A stretch of DNA of 25,247 nt, from contig NC_087063.1 of NCBI RefSeq assembly GCF_963678635.1, positions 25,490,701-25,515,947 on the forward strand, in the 5' to 3' direction. This stretch comes from Symsagittifera roscoffensis. Its lineage: Eukaryota; Xenacoelomorpha; Acoela; Convolutidae. This document shows positions 1-7,969 of the stretch, one piece after another (the stretch's first letter is position 1; every line of letters begins with the position of its first letter). Below the pieces are notes generated by a model. It saw only the letters and a list, made by a program, of their open reading frames with translations. It was not told where the DNA came from and searched no databases. Both the position numbers and the translations under genes were made by a program.

Positions 1-13
1 GGAGGAACGTAGT

Positions 14-89
14 ACTGCGGTTGCAGTTACCTTGAGATTATTCATAGTCCTTGCTACTGCAGTTGCAGCAACACTGCAGTTGCAGCAAC
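14..89. repeat. Short tandem repeat, 17-bp unit
   Basis: Two perfect adjacent copies of a 17-bp unit, ACTGCAGTTGCAGCAAC, lie at 56-72 and 73-89. A diverged copy begins near 14. Nothing suggests a function. Confidence 0.8.
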
Positions 90-1551
90 CTTGATTGTTT
101 GATGCTATGTACTTTAGTATATATTGTTATCTACTTATTACCAAAGCCATAAGTACCGATGTGAAATAAGACATTCTTCCATTCAGTTCACCATACACAC
201 GTATGGAACTAAGCCAGTAGATCTGAGCTAAAATCAAATTGATCTGAAATGTTAACAATTCCAAATATAACAATTGAATTTCATTGTTGCACCTCTTGAG
301 TTACTAGACGTTTCCTAAGTTATCACAAACTTCCAGAGTAAATCAGTGGTTGTAAGAGTGGCCTCCAATTCTGACTGCTCATTTTCCTTTATCTTTGATA
401 AACGTGACAAAGTTTTGAACTCTCCAGCCTATTCGGGACTGCTCTCAGAGTATACCCAGTGATTGTAGGTAGGCCCACGACGCTCAAAGCCTTCTAACTT
501 TCGAGATGTGACGTTTCTCATGACTTTTTAAAATCGTCAATAAATACATGTAGTAAGTAGTTTGAAAAATGAATGCTCCCAGAAATGCTAATCTGGCCCC
601 TACAATTGATTGATCCCAAAGTTTTATAATAAATTTGACAATATACTTATTTCTTTCAAAAATTTTCAGTTAACTGAAAAGTTTCAATTAAACAAAATCT
701 GATTGACTTTTAAAAAGTTATTTTTCTGAATACACGATTGATGGCAAAAACTTTATCTGTGCAAAAACATTGACTGATCAACTAAGTTAAAACTGAGTCT
801 CTTTAAACTGTTTTTCTTTCTTACAATAATACTTCATTTCAGAATTTTTTTAAGAAATTGAAATTACAGTTGTATGCTACATTTAGAGTCAAAATTGTTT
901 AATTCGTTTAATCTATTGAGCACAAAACTTTTTTGCATGTTCCTATCCTTGCGGTTGCAATAAATATTGTTGTTTTTTAATTTCAGTTAGTTCCTAAAAA
1001 ACGCGATTTTTGGTCAACATTTTCCAAAGAGTGCCTACAAACACCATTTTTGACCTTTTTTCAAAAATTTGCCTCAAATTACGGTCTTTATAGTGATTTG
1101 GGAGAGCTCAGAAAACCAATTTGATCGACCTAAAAAGAGGTCTACAAAAATTTCAAAATTTCTTTGAAAATCCGCCTCCCTCGAGAAATTCCTATATCCA
1201 CGCCTGCTCTTATTGAATATAATTTTTAAAATCACTGAAAATTACGTAACCTTTATGCTTAGACAGACCCTCGAGCCTTTCATCGAATTTTGAATTTAAC
1301 TGTCACGCGGTGTTAAGTATAACTAAAAATTAGTTTAAATCGAAGATTTGCTCATTGTTTTAATAATGCTGCTTTTTTATAGTTCTTGAATGTTCTTAGT
1401 TCTATGGTCAAGCTCGACCATCGAGCCACCGCATCATTGTTCTTTTCTATTGTTTGCAAAGATTGTATATTTTTTTGATTAAAAACTCCTCATTATTGTG
1501 CTCACCTAGTCAAGTTTTGAGTTACTGGGAAGTTTAGTTCTTAGATCAAAG

Positions 1552-1555
1552 CATC
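1552..1555. repeat. Target-site duplication, left copy (CATC)
   Basis: CATC directly precedes the TG that opens the left LTR. The same four bases directly follow the CA that closes the right LTR at 20394. A 4-bp duplication is within the range known for Ty3/gypsy integrases. Confidence 0.85.
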
Positions 1556-1754
1556 TGAGTTATATCTGTGGTCTTAACTCATAGAGTAATTTCGGATAGG
1601 GTACACCGTCTGCTCGTCACGCTATCTTATTTTCGGCCGGATAGATTCGTGCAACTTCTTAGTCTAATACCGATCCTAATCTTACTCTTATACTATCTAG
1701 TCTCAGGTTGTTTAACTAGTCTCTGCTAGGCTCAATAGATCTAGGGTATACTGG

Positions 1755-1760
1755 TTTATT
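1755..1760 (-). promoter_or_regulatory. AATAAA polyadenylation signal in 3' LTR
   Basis: The minus strand reads GCAATAAACC here, roughly in the middle of the LTR. The same hexamer is conserved in the 5' LTR at 20185-20190. A centrally placed signal is what is expected if it lies in the R region. The cleavage site cannot be placed from sequence. Confidence 0.6.
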
Positions 1761-1821
1761 GCGGCTGCTGAAGTTCTCCTGGAGAGGCAACTAATTTCTA
1801 AGTTAAATTCAAATCTCTCTG

Positions 1822-1862
1822 GTGCTGAAATTACAAGTAATCTCAGCACTTACAAATAAGTG
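1822..1862 (-). promoter_or_regulatory. Paired hairpins in 3' LTR
   Basis: Positions 1822-1849 form a near-perfect hairpin: outer arms GTGCTGA/TCAGCAC, inner arms ATTAC/GTAAT, one G-U-type pair between them and a 2-nt loop. Positions 1847-1862 form a second palindrome, CACTTA/TAAGTG with a 4-nt loop, sharing three bases with the first. Both are unchanged in the other LTR at 20252-20292. On the minus strand they lie about 60-90 nt upstream of AATAAA. Confidence 0.6.
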
Positions 1863-1967
1863 GGTTGTTAGTTAGATGGATCATGATTGGTTAATATTAA
1901 ATACTTTACAGTGGTAAAATATCTAATTTTTTATCCAATCATAAAGTGTAGTTTAGATCAGGTTCCA

Positions 1968-1976
1968 CCCATCCGG
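1968..1976 (-). promoter_or_regulatory. Probable polypurine tract next to 3' LTR
   Basis: On the minus strand the bases immediately before the LTR read CCGGATGGG. This is a short G-rich stretch at the position where plus-strand DNA synthesis is primed. It is shorter and less pure than usual, with a T inside. The call rests mainly on position. Confidence 0.45.
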
Positions 1977-2019
1977 GTTTTACAGAGTTTTTTAGAATAG
2001 TCTTTCTGCAATTCAAAGG

Positions 2020-2496
2020 ATGGATGATGGACGTTGGTATTTGGCGAACATCGTATTTCTTCTGGGTTCTCTTGTTAGAGAAGTTCCAGGATCAATCGTT
2101 GTGTCTTCTTATGACAACGACTGGGTTTTCTCAACAAACTCAAATCTGATTTCAGAATGGTTTGCTATGACAGGTTTTTCTGTTTCATGTAGAGAACTTC
2201 TTTTGTGTTCAACCTCGTCTGGGAATGGCGTGGAGATTGTGCGTGGAGGAGATGCCTGGTTACTCGAATCTGTACGTATACTTGAACATCGAGGTGGTCA
2301 TTGGTCTAGTTCAATGAAGTCCTTTTCTGCGAAGTCAAGTCGTACTCTAAATCCTTTGAGTTGTGATTGTGGACGGCATATTGATTGTGGTTGGCCATTC
2401 TTTTTCGAGTGTAGTGGGGTCATTTTGTCTTTGGATGTTCGTCTTTGGTGTTGTATGCTGATCTATATACTGCAAGGTATAATTTACATTTTATAA
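2020..2496 (+). CDS. Uncertain antisense ORF, 158 aa
   Basis: This frame opens with ATG and runs 158 codons on the strand opposite to every other gene of the element, starting about 50 bp inside the 3' LTR boundary. Its base composition is more even than the strongly T/G-biased plus strand of the neighbouring region. The product has a hydrophobic N-terminal stretch (about residues 8-18), several cysteines and a hydrophobic C-terminus. I recognise no family and no minus-strand coding frame that would cast it as a shadow. Some retroviruses express antisense proteins from the 3' LTR, so a real product is possible, but chance in AT-rich DNA is at least as likely. Confidence 0.25.
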   Translation: MDDGRWYLANIVFLLGSLVREVPGSIVVSSYDNDWVFSTNSNLISEWFAMTGFSVSCRELLLCSTSSGNGVEIVRGGDAWLLESVRILEHRGGHWSSSMKSFSAKSSRTLNPLSCDCGRHIDCGWPFFFECSGVILSLDVRLWCCMLIYILQGIIYIL

Positions 2497-2640
2497 AATT
2501 TTTATTAGTTCGGTGTTTTAATTATGATTTTGGTTAGTTGTTTTCACAAAAGCTTTTTGTTTTAGTTCGGTTATTTTGAAGAGTTACTCACCCTTGAGTA
2601 CCTCTTTTTAAAAATAGAAGTGTGGTCACAAAGCGTGGAT

Positions 2641-2735
2641 GTAGCGCGGTGGGTTAGGCCGGCTATAGAGCATGCTCAGGACGTCCTCTCTGGTGGGTTA
2701 GGCCAGGAGTGGGAGTATGATTTCGTGCGGTTTCT
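2641..2735 (+). repeat. Possible tRNA-derived SINE-like fragment
   Basis: TAGCGCGGTGGG at 2642-2653 resembles a polymerase III A box. AGTATGATTTC near 2713-2723 matches about 7 of 11 positions of a B box. GGTGGGTTAGGCC occurs twice, at 2648-2660 and 2692-2704. The block is GC-richer than its surroundings. No full tRNA cloverleaf is evident. Confidence 0.3.
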
Positions 2736-3553
2736 GTGAGAGGTCCTGTTATGTGATAACGTTTTATGTTGGGTTTATTGTGGTTTTTCTTATGTTTCGT
2801 TGGTTGTGTCCTTTTTTCAAAAATCAAATTGTTTTTGGTATGGGTTTGTCTTTCGACTTTTTTGTGTTTTATTATTTCTTTCTTAGACTTTATAATAGTC
2901 TTCAAAAGAATAAATTATCCAGTTTTAAACTGGGTTAATCCGGTTTGGGTACCGTTAGTTTCCTTTCCTTAGTCATGCTGTTATTCTATGATTTGTGGTG
3001 TTTAGTAAGCTGCATTGGTTAGTTTTGTTTAGTATATAATTCCTTTCCAACCGGGTTAAAGGAAAGTTTGAAACGTGTTATCGTGTGTTAGAGTTGTTGA
3101 GTGTGAAAGCTTGAAACTGAAATTCATTATTTAAACAATTCTTCGTGGGCGGGCTGTGCGAGTGTGGATAGAATTTTTGTGCGAGTGAATGGAAATATCA
3201 AAAGGTTAGTACTGCATTTTCGTCTTATCAATTTACTACATAGAATTTCAATTTTACTGCTAGTTTTTTGGGGAAAAATTAAGTTACAAATTTTCATCAT
3301 TATTAGAATTACTGCTTTTCGGGAAATAATTTATAAATTAATTTACTACATTGGTATGATTTTTATTGAATTTATCTAGTGCAAAATATTAATAGAGTTT
3401 TGAAGAATTTGAAGAAGTTTTCTATTATTGATTTTTCTTTTGTGTATTTTGCAGATGATCGTGGGATGAAAACTAAAAATCTAAATGAAACATGGATAAA
3501 GAATGGTTAGTTTTTTAATTTGAATTTATTAGTTAAGAATATGTATAAATCAT

Positions 3554-3560
3554 ACTTACC
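3554..3560 (-). promoter_or_regulatory. Strong candidate 5' splice site after last ORF
   Basis: The minus strand reads TAACAG then GTAAGTATG. This is a near-consensus donor with the exon ending at 3560, three bases past the TAA stop of the last ORF. A plausible acceptor, TTTCATTTAG, ends at 3481 and would give a 79-bp intron in the 3' untranslated region. Confidence 0.55.
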
Positions 3561-3562
3561 TG

Positions 3563-4639
3563 TTAGTCGTCGGGGAAAAAACCGTGGGGGAAAATGTTGT
3601 GGATTATGTCGGAATTTGTTAGTAATTTTGGTAGTATGCGAATGATGTTTTTAGTTTGAAGCAGTGGCCAAAGCAATTGAAGTGCTTTAATAGTTTTTAG
3701 TTCTTCAGTGCCAACTGCAAACTCATAAGGTGTGTTTTGGATGAGATTAAATAATTTGTGATTGTATTTAGTGTTGTGGATGAATTCTAATATCGGGATT
3801 TCTATAGGTTGAATAAATTCATGTGGGATAAGGAAGGGTCTGCATTCTTCTGCGTTGAAGGTCTTCGTGATGGGACAAAAAATATACATTTGGGTTATGG
3901 GATCATAATTGCGAAGAATACCGTGAAGGTTAGTATCTTTGATGCAATATATGAAGTTAAGAAAAAATGGTGAAGTGTATTTAGAGTTAATAAACTGAAA
4001 ACGGTGGTGTGGTTGTCTTGATGGAGTGTGTAGATCAAAATGATTTTGTATGAAGCGATAATATGTGTATGTGTGGGTTTGTTTAGTGCGTAACATAATG
4101 TCGTGTGAGCAGTGCAAATCGCGTTCATGTGGTGCAAGGAAATTGAAGGTTAGTGAAAATAATTGAAATCTTTCTTTAAAACTTTCGTAAGCTTGCATGT
4201 CGGTTAGTGCTTCAGAAATGACGTGGTCGAATTTGCGATCAAATATATTGAGTGTAAATACATATGGTGTTTTAATGAAGAATTTTTCTGTGATTTGTGG
4301 GTTAGCGAAACGATCATCATCTAAAAATTGGTCTTGGTTAGCTCGGATGATGTTATGATCGTAATATTCTAGCGTATATTCGTTAGCTCGGGGTGCAGTG
4401 TATGTTTTTAGTGACTTTTTATATCCTATATAAGTAAATTGTCTATGTGTTAGTGGTGTGGTGAGTCGGTATAGCATATTTTGATTTCTTTCTATATCGA
4501 TGTGAGTATTAAATAAAGGTAGGCAAAGGGGGTTAGTAAAATGATAATATGATGCCCAATGAAGTGTCGGCATTAAAACTTGCTCATCTACAAAACTACG
4601 TGTGTCGTCGTTAGTGTCGTTACGGGTGTTCAAAGTATA
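3563..4639 (-). CDS. Accessory ORF of unknown function, about 356 aa, last gene of the element
   Basis: The frame is open from 4801 to its TAA at 3563-3565 with no internal stop. There is no ATG until 4573 (336 aa from there). At 4640-4641 the minus strand has TTCATTTCCACAG, a good 3' splice site, and the frame after it starts cleanly, so I bound the coding exon there. A near-consensus donor follows the stop by three bases. The protein is rich in Tyr, Phe, His, Ile and Asn, has a few scattered Cys and no signal peptide or membrane helix. Its composition matches the other ORFs of the element. I recognise no domain. It overlaps the upstream 223-aa ORF region in a different frame. It may be made from a spliced mRNA, like the regulatory proteins of complex retroviruses, but that is inference. 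Confidence 0.65.
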   Translation of the reverse strand, partial: YTLNTRNDTNDDTRSFVDEQVLMPTLHWASYYHFTNPLCLPLFNTHIDIERNQNMLYRLTTPLTHRQFTYIGYKKSLKTYTAPRANEYTLEYYDHNIIRANQDQFLDDDRFANPQITEKFFIKTPYVFTLNIFDRKFDHVISEALTDMQAYESFKERFQLFSLTFNFLAPHERDLHCSHDIMLRTKQTHTYTYYRFIQNHFDLHTPSRQPHHRFQFINSKYTSPFFLNFIYCIKDTNLHGILRNYDPITQMYIFCPITKTFNAEECRPFLIPHEFIQPIEIPILEFIHNTKYNHKLFNLIQNTPYEFAVGTEELKTIKALQLLWPLLQTKNIIRILPKLLTNSDIIHNIFPHGFFPDD

Positions 4640-4656
4640 CTGTGGAAATGAAGGTA
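4640..4656 (-). promoter_or_regulatory. Candidate 3' splice site before last ORF
   Basis: The minus strand has a pyrimidine-rich run ending TTCATTTCCACAG, with the exon starting at 4639 in the open frame of the last ORF. With the donor at 3559 it delimits a 1.08-kb exon. Confidence 0.5.
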
Positions 4657-4682
4657 AGGTGATTGCTAAAAAATCTTTCGTG

Positions 4683-5354
4683 TTAGTGTGATTTGGCTGT
4701 TCCTGGTTTTGTTGGAAATGGATAGTTTGGGAATTTTCTTTTGAAAGTGCGATAAGCTCTATTAGTGCTATTTGATGATTCGGTGGATGTGGATGATGGT
4801 GCTAATGATGCGGTATAAGCTGAAGAGGGTGTAGGGGTAGGTGGGTTTGATGATTCTATTGTGGATGAAATCTGATTTATAGTGGGGGTGTCAAGGTGGA
4901 AGGGTTGTTGTTGTAGGGTGATAAAATTATCTAGTTCTTGGGAGATTTGGGGAGTGTCTGGAGAATTGGATGATCGGTCTGAATGAAATGAAGAGTAGGT
5001 TGGGGTGACTTGTGAAGCATAAGAGGGTGTAGAAATGGATGGGAGTGGGTTATTTGGTGGTATTGGTTGAAAAGGGGTTTTTGAAAAAACTGAGGAGTTG
5101 GTTGGAAAATTATTGGATGGAGATGGTTCAGAGTCTGCAAATTCATCAGGGGTTTCAATATTTGGGTTATTGAGTTGTGAAATGGAGTATAAAACTGAGA
5201 TATGTGAATTAGTGTCTGAATTCATGCCTGATGTTACATTGTTGGTTGGGAAATCGGGTGGCGGGAAAGCAAAAAGTGGAATTATTGTAATTGGAGTGTT
5301 GAGGTTGGTTGGATGGGAATTTGAGCGGTGTAGGGATCCAAGTTGTCGGCTCAT
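4683..5354 (-). CDS. Ser/Pro/Thr-rich accessory protein, 223 aa
   Basis: The ATG at 5354-5352 overlaps the TGA of env as ATGA, so re-initiation after env is a plausible way to translate it. The product is low in complexity: Ser, Pro, Thr and Asn dominate throughout, with a Gln run near residues 147-150. A basic tail (RTFKRKF, near residue 204) could be a nuclear or nucleic-acid contact. There is no signal peptide or transmembrane segment. I know no matching family. Disordered, Ser/Pro-rich proteins of this kind are often transactivators or phosphoproteins, but nothing here proves either role. An alternative is an extra cytoplasmic module once joined to Env. Confidence 0.65.
   Translation of the reverse strand: MSRQLGSLHRSNSHPTNLNTPITIIPLFAFPPPDFPTNNVTSGMNSDTNSHISVLYSISQLNNPNIETPDEFADSEPSPSNNFPTNSSVFSKTPFQPIPPNNPLPSISTPSYASQVTPTYSSFHSDRSSNSPDTPQISQELDNFITLQQQPFHLDTPTINQISSTIESSNPPTPTPSSAYTASLAPSSTSTESSNSTNRAYRTFKRKFPNYPFPTKPGTAKSH
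5351..5354 (-). promoter_or_regulatory. ATGA stop-start overlap between env and the next ORF
   Basis: The env TGA and the downstream ATG share two bases. In several RNA viruses and non-LTR elements such overlaps support termination-reinitiation. The same arrangement is seen at 9282-9285. Confidence 0.6.
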
Positions 5355-7969
5355 CGTGGGCTAAAAAAATTATTATTTTGAGACTGAAAAGCGGTGGTAT
5401 GGGGTTGTTCTATAATTTGTTCATATGTATTTTCATCTAGTGAATGATGTGTCATTATATGTTGAATGGGACTTTGTGATATGGTTGGTCTAAAATTTGG
5501 ATTATGTGTTATTGCTAAATTTCGAAAATTTTGTGGGACTAGGGATAATGGATGGTTATGTGGTAGGGGTGGTAACTGTGGTGCTGTAGGCGTTATTTCT
5601 ACATTATTATGTTCTTCGTCATATGTGTTCTGTCTTGTTGCTATTTTTGTGTTGTTTTCTTTTATTTGTGCGTCTAAAAGAATTTTGTTTATTGATGATG
5701 AAAAATTTCCAAAAAATCCTGCAAATAGTATGCGTGCTACACTTGCTTGTCTATTTACTTGTGTGTGTATAGCGCATGTATTATAGATTCCTTTTAAAAG
5801 TGAAAAAAGAAATCCTATAAAGTTAAACATTGCGTATAAAATAGTTAATTTTTCTAAGATGTAATAGGGCCATCCTAGAAAATCAAGAATTTCATTTTTG
5901 AGTGTAACAAAGCTAAAAATATTTATAGGTGAGATATCTTGTGGTCGGTATTTTTCACCGTTTAGATATATATAGTCTTTAATGTCTTTAAAATATCCGC
6001 TATAGTCTTGTGTATAAATATCTGCAAATCCTGCAGTTTCGGCAAGTTTGCGTAAGCTTTGGTCAATTGATTGTCTTTGTATAGTGTCCATTTGTGTTAA
6101 TAATTCTTGGAACTGTTGTGTTCTAATGTGATGTTGGATATCGGATTTTGAATATATTCCAATTGATTGTATGTCAATATTTGGGTTTCGAGCAATAGCT
6201 CTAATGCTTTCAGGTGAAAATTTTTTGAGTGATTGCATTAATGTGGGATATGGGGTAAGAAGGTAATATTTATCTTCATCAGGGTTCAGTTGTACTACAT
6301 TGTGGCTATTTTCTGATCCACATGGGACTGCGGTATCCCAGAAATAGGTTCGTCTTGAAAGTGTGTCAACGAAATGTACTTTATTCTTATAAAAGATAGG
6401 GATTCTTTTATAGCATCGTTTATCTTCAAAAACATATAGTGGTGATACTTTTTTGGTACAGGTATAAAACCATAAAATGTTTCCTTCGTAGTCTAAAAAA
6501 TTTGATCTATTTCCTGATAGTAAATATCCTGCGTAGGGTATTTTTAATACTGCTAGTGCAAGTGATTGTAGGATTTGTGTCCTTTCTAATTCGCATAGTT
6601 GGTGAAGTGTTTCTATTTCAGAGAGTGACATTTCTTGAAAAATTAGGCTAATTGTGTAGTCTAATTTCATATCTAAGTGAATATCATAGTGGATATTACC
6701 GAAATATGTACTATTCATTAGTGATAGTTCTTGTAAACGTGTGCTTCTAGTGTCATGGGGCTTTAGATGTCCACCAGGTTGACCTTTACTTTTTTGAAAA
6801 TTAACTGGTATATATGATGTTCCTTCGTTTATAGGATGACTTGTGGCGTATGGGTCGATTTTTATTTTTCCAGTGGTCATGTCGAATCCTTTTTCGTATT
6901 CAACTAATATTTCGGAGTATTGTGTTTTGTGAAGTGGGTTTCTGTATTTACATGCAAGTTCTGTTTCTTGATATATTTGAAAACGTGTCAATTTATTTTC
7001 TATATTGTGTATGTTTCTAAAATTAGAACTTTGTTTTCGTGATGGCTTTACTTGTTCATATGGAATTGATTGTATAAAATATTTTTCGTGAAATTTTATC
7101 ATACGAGCGTGTATTTTTGCTACTTGAAACGTTGTACATGTGTCTTCGGGGAACCAAACAATTGTTGCTTGTGTTCGTGTTGTAGGGTCACAATAGCCTT
7201 GATCGTTTTTACAAGGTAATCTAATTCCTTGATAGATCATTGTGTTGTCAGATAAATCGCGTGTGAGTTGTATTTTTTCGAGTTGTATTTTCCAATCGAA
7301 AAACATTATTTCTTGATATCCTTTATTTTTTGTGTCTGCTTTGCAGTTTGATGGGTTATTTATACCAATATGTGGTATCCAGTGTTTATCGTGTATGTCA
7401 TAAGTTAATCTTCCGTGTGCGCCGTTGTATGGGTATTTTTCATCTAATTTTATATGTCCTTGATATCTTTCAAGTTCTGCTTGATGTACAGAATCTGAAA
7501 AAACTTGGAAATATACTAACTTTCTATCTGCGTTTTTATTTCTTGTGATATTTAGTCGGAGTAACTCGTTTTTACAATCTTCGGGATTGAGATGTAAAAG
7601 TCGTTCGATATTACTCTGGTAGAATGATTCGTGGTCAAGTCGGTTTTTATTTCCATTTGAGACTTGTGAACAATGTACTTTCTTTTCAGAAAATGTTGCT
7701 GTGAATTTATATCCTATAACTGTTGTTGCTCGGGCTTTTGAATAAAGTGTCGCTATTACATTTGTAGTTTCTATAGCTTGTGGTTCTGTTTCGCATTGTG
7801 ATACCTGATTTATTGCATATTTGTGTAGTGTTTTTTGTTCATTTTCTTCACAATCGTAATGTGTTACTAATAAATCTTGGGGTCCTGTGCGGGGGGAAGG
7901 GTTTATGTTCTGATTGGAGATTACTAGAAAAAAGAGGTGGAGAAAAATTAATATTTTTAGAATATACAT
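5351..7969 (-). CDS. env: Env-like membrane glycoprotein, 872 aa
   Basis: The intact frame starts at ATG 7969-7967. Residues about 3-18 (ILKILIFLHLFFLVIS) form a clear signal peptide. A Cys-containing ectodomain with several N-X-S/T sites follows to about residue 695, with a helix-prone stretch at about 605-655. A hydrophobic membrane segment lies near 700-725. The tail of about 150 residues contains PTAP (about 794-797), which is the Tsg101-binding late-domain motif of retroviral budding, and YEQI (about 849-852), a YxxPhi sorting motif. It sits where env sits in errantiviruses, after pol. It shows no obvious furin site followed by a classical retroviral fusion peptide, and its length and single distal anchor would suit a class III, gB-like or chuvirus-type glycoprotein. 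That assignment is a guess from architecture. The gene has no internal breaks, unlike pol. Confidence 0.8.
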   Translation of the reverse strand: MYILKILIFLHLFFLVISNQNINPSPRTGPQDLLVTHYDCEENEQKTLHKYAINQVSQCETEPQAIETTNVIATLYSKARATTVIGYKFTATFSEKKVHCSQVSNGNKNRLDHESFYQSNIERLLHLNPEDCKNELLRLNITRNKNADRKLVYFQVFSDSVHQAELERYQGHIKLDEKYPYNGAHGRLTYDIHDKHWIPHIGINNPSNCKADTKNKGYQEIMFFDWKIQLEKIQLTRDLSDNTMIYQGIRLPCKNDQGYCDPTTRTQATIVWFPEDTCTTFQVAKIHARMIKFHEKYFIQSIPYEQVKPSRKQSSNFRNIHNIENKLTRFQIYQETELACKYRNPLHKTQYSEILVEYEKGFDMTTGKIKIDPYATSHPINEGTSYIPVNFQKSKGQPGGHLKPHDTRSTRLQELSLMNSTYFGNIHYDIHLDMKLDYTISLIFQEMSLSEIETLHQLCELERTQILQSLALAVLKIPYAGYLLSGNRSNFLDYEGNILWFYTCTKKVSPLYVFEDKRCYKRIPIFYKNKVHFVDTLSRRTYFWDTAVPCGSENSHNVVQLNPDEDKYYLLTPYPTLMQSLKKFSPESIRAIARNPNIDIQSIGIYSKSDIQHHIRTQQFQELLTQMDTIQRQSIDQSLRKLAETAGFADIYTQDYSGYFKDIKDYIYLNGEKYRPQDISPINIFSFVTLKNEILDFLGWPYYILEKLTILYAMFNFIGFLFSLLKGIYNTCAIHTQVNRQASVARILFAGFFGNFSSSINKILLDAQIKENNTKIATRQNTYDEEHNNVEITPTAPQLPPLPHNHPLSLVPQNFRNLAITHNPNFRPTISQSPIQHIMTHHSLDENTYEQIIEQPHTTAFQSQNNNFFSPR

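Larger units (their letters stand above)
1..1555. other. Left host flank, no gene recognised
   Basis: This AT-rich sequence has stops in all frames and no convincing coding stretch. It contains short homopolymer runs and, at its very start, a small tandem repeat that is listed separately. It ends in CATC, the left copy of the target-site duplication of the retroelement. Confidence 0.6.
1556..1967 (-). repeat. 3' LTR (412 bp)
   Basis: It begins TGAGTTATAT and ends GGTTCCA on the plus strand, so it has the usual TG...CA ends on either strand. It aligns end to end with 19986-20394. I count about six substitutions, four of them transitions, and one 3-bp indel (a longer T run here near 1937), which is roughly 1.5% divergence. 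Because the element lies on the minus strand, this copy is the 3' LTR and would supply the polyadenylation signal. Confidence 0.95.
1977..3553 (-). other. 3' non-coding region of the element
   Basis: About 1.6 kb between the last ORF and the 3' LTR. No minus-strand reading frame looks coding. It contains a candidate intron just after the last stop (donor at 3559, best acceptor near 3481), a possible tRNA-derived repeat near 2641-2735 and an open frame on the opposite strand at 2020-2496. The rest is AT-rich with short T/G-rich plus-strand stretches. Confidence 0.5.

Noticed and set aside
5098-5786. Plus-strand frames of 88 and 106 aa
   Set aside because: They lie opposite the intact env and 223-aa genes and show only composition-driven sequence.
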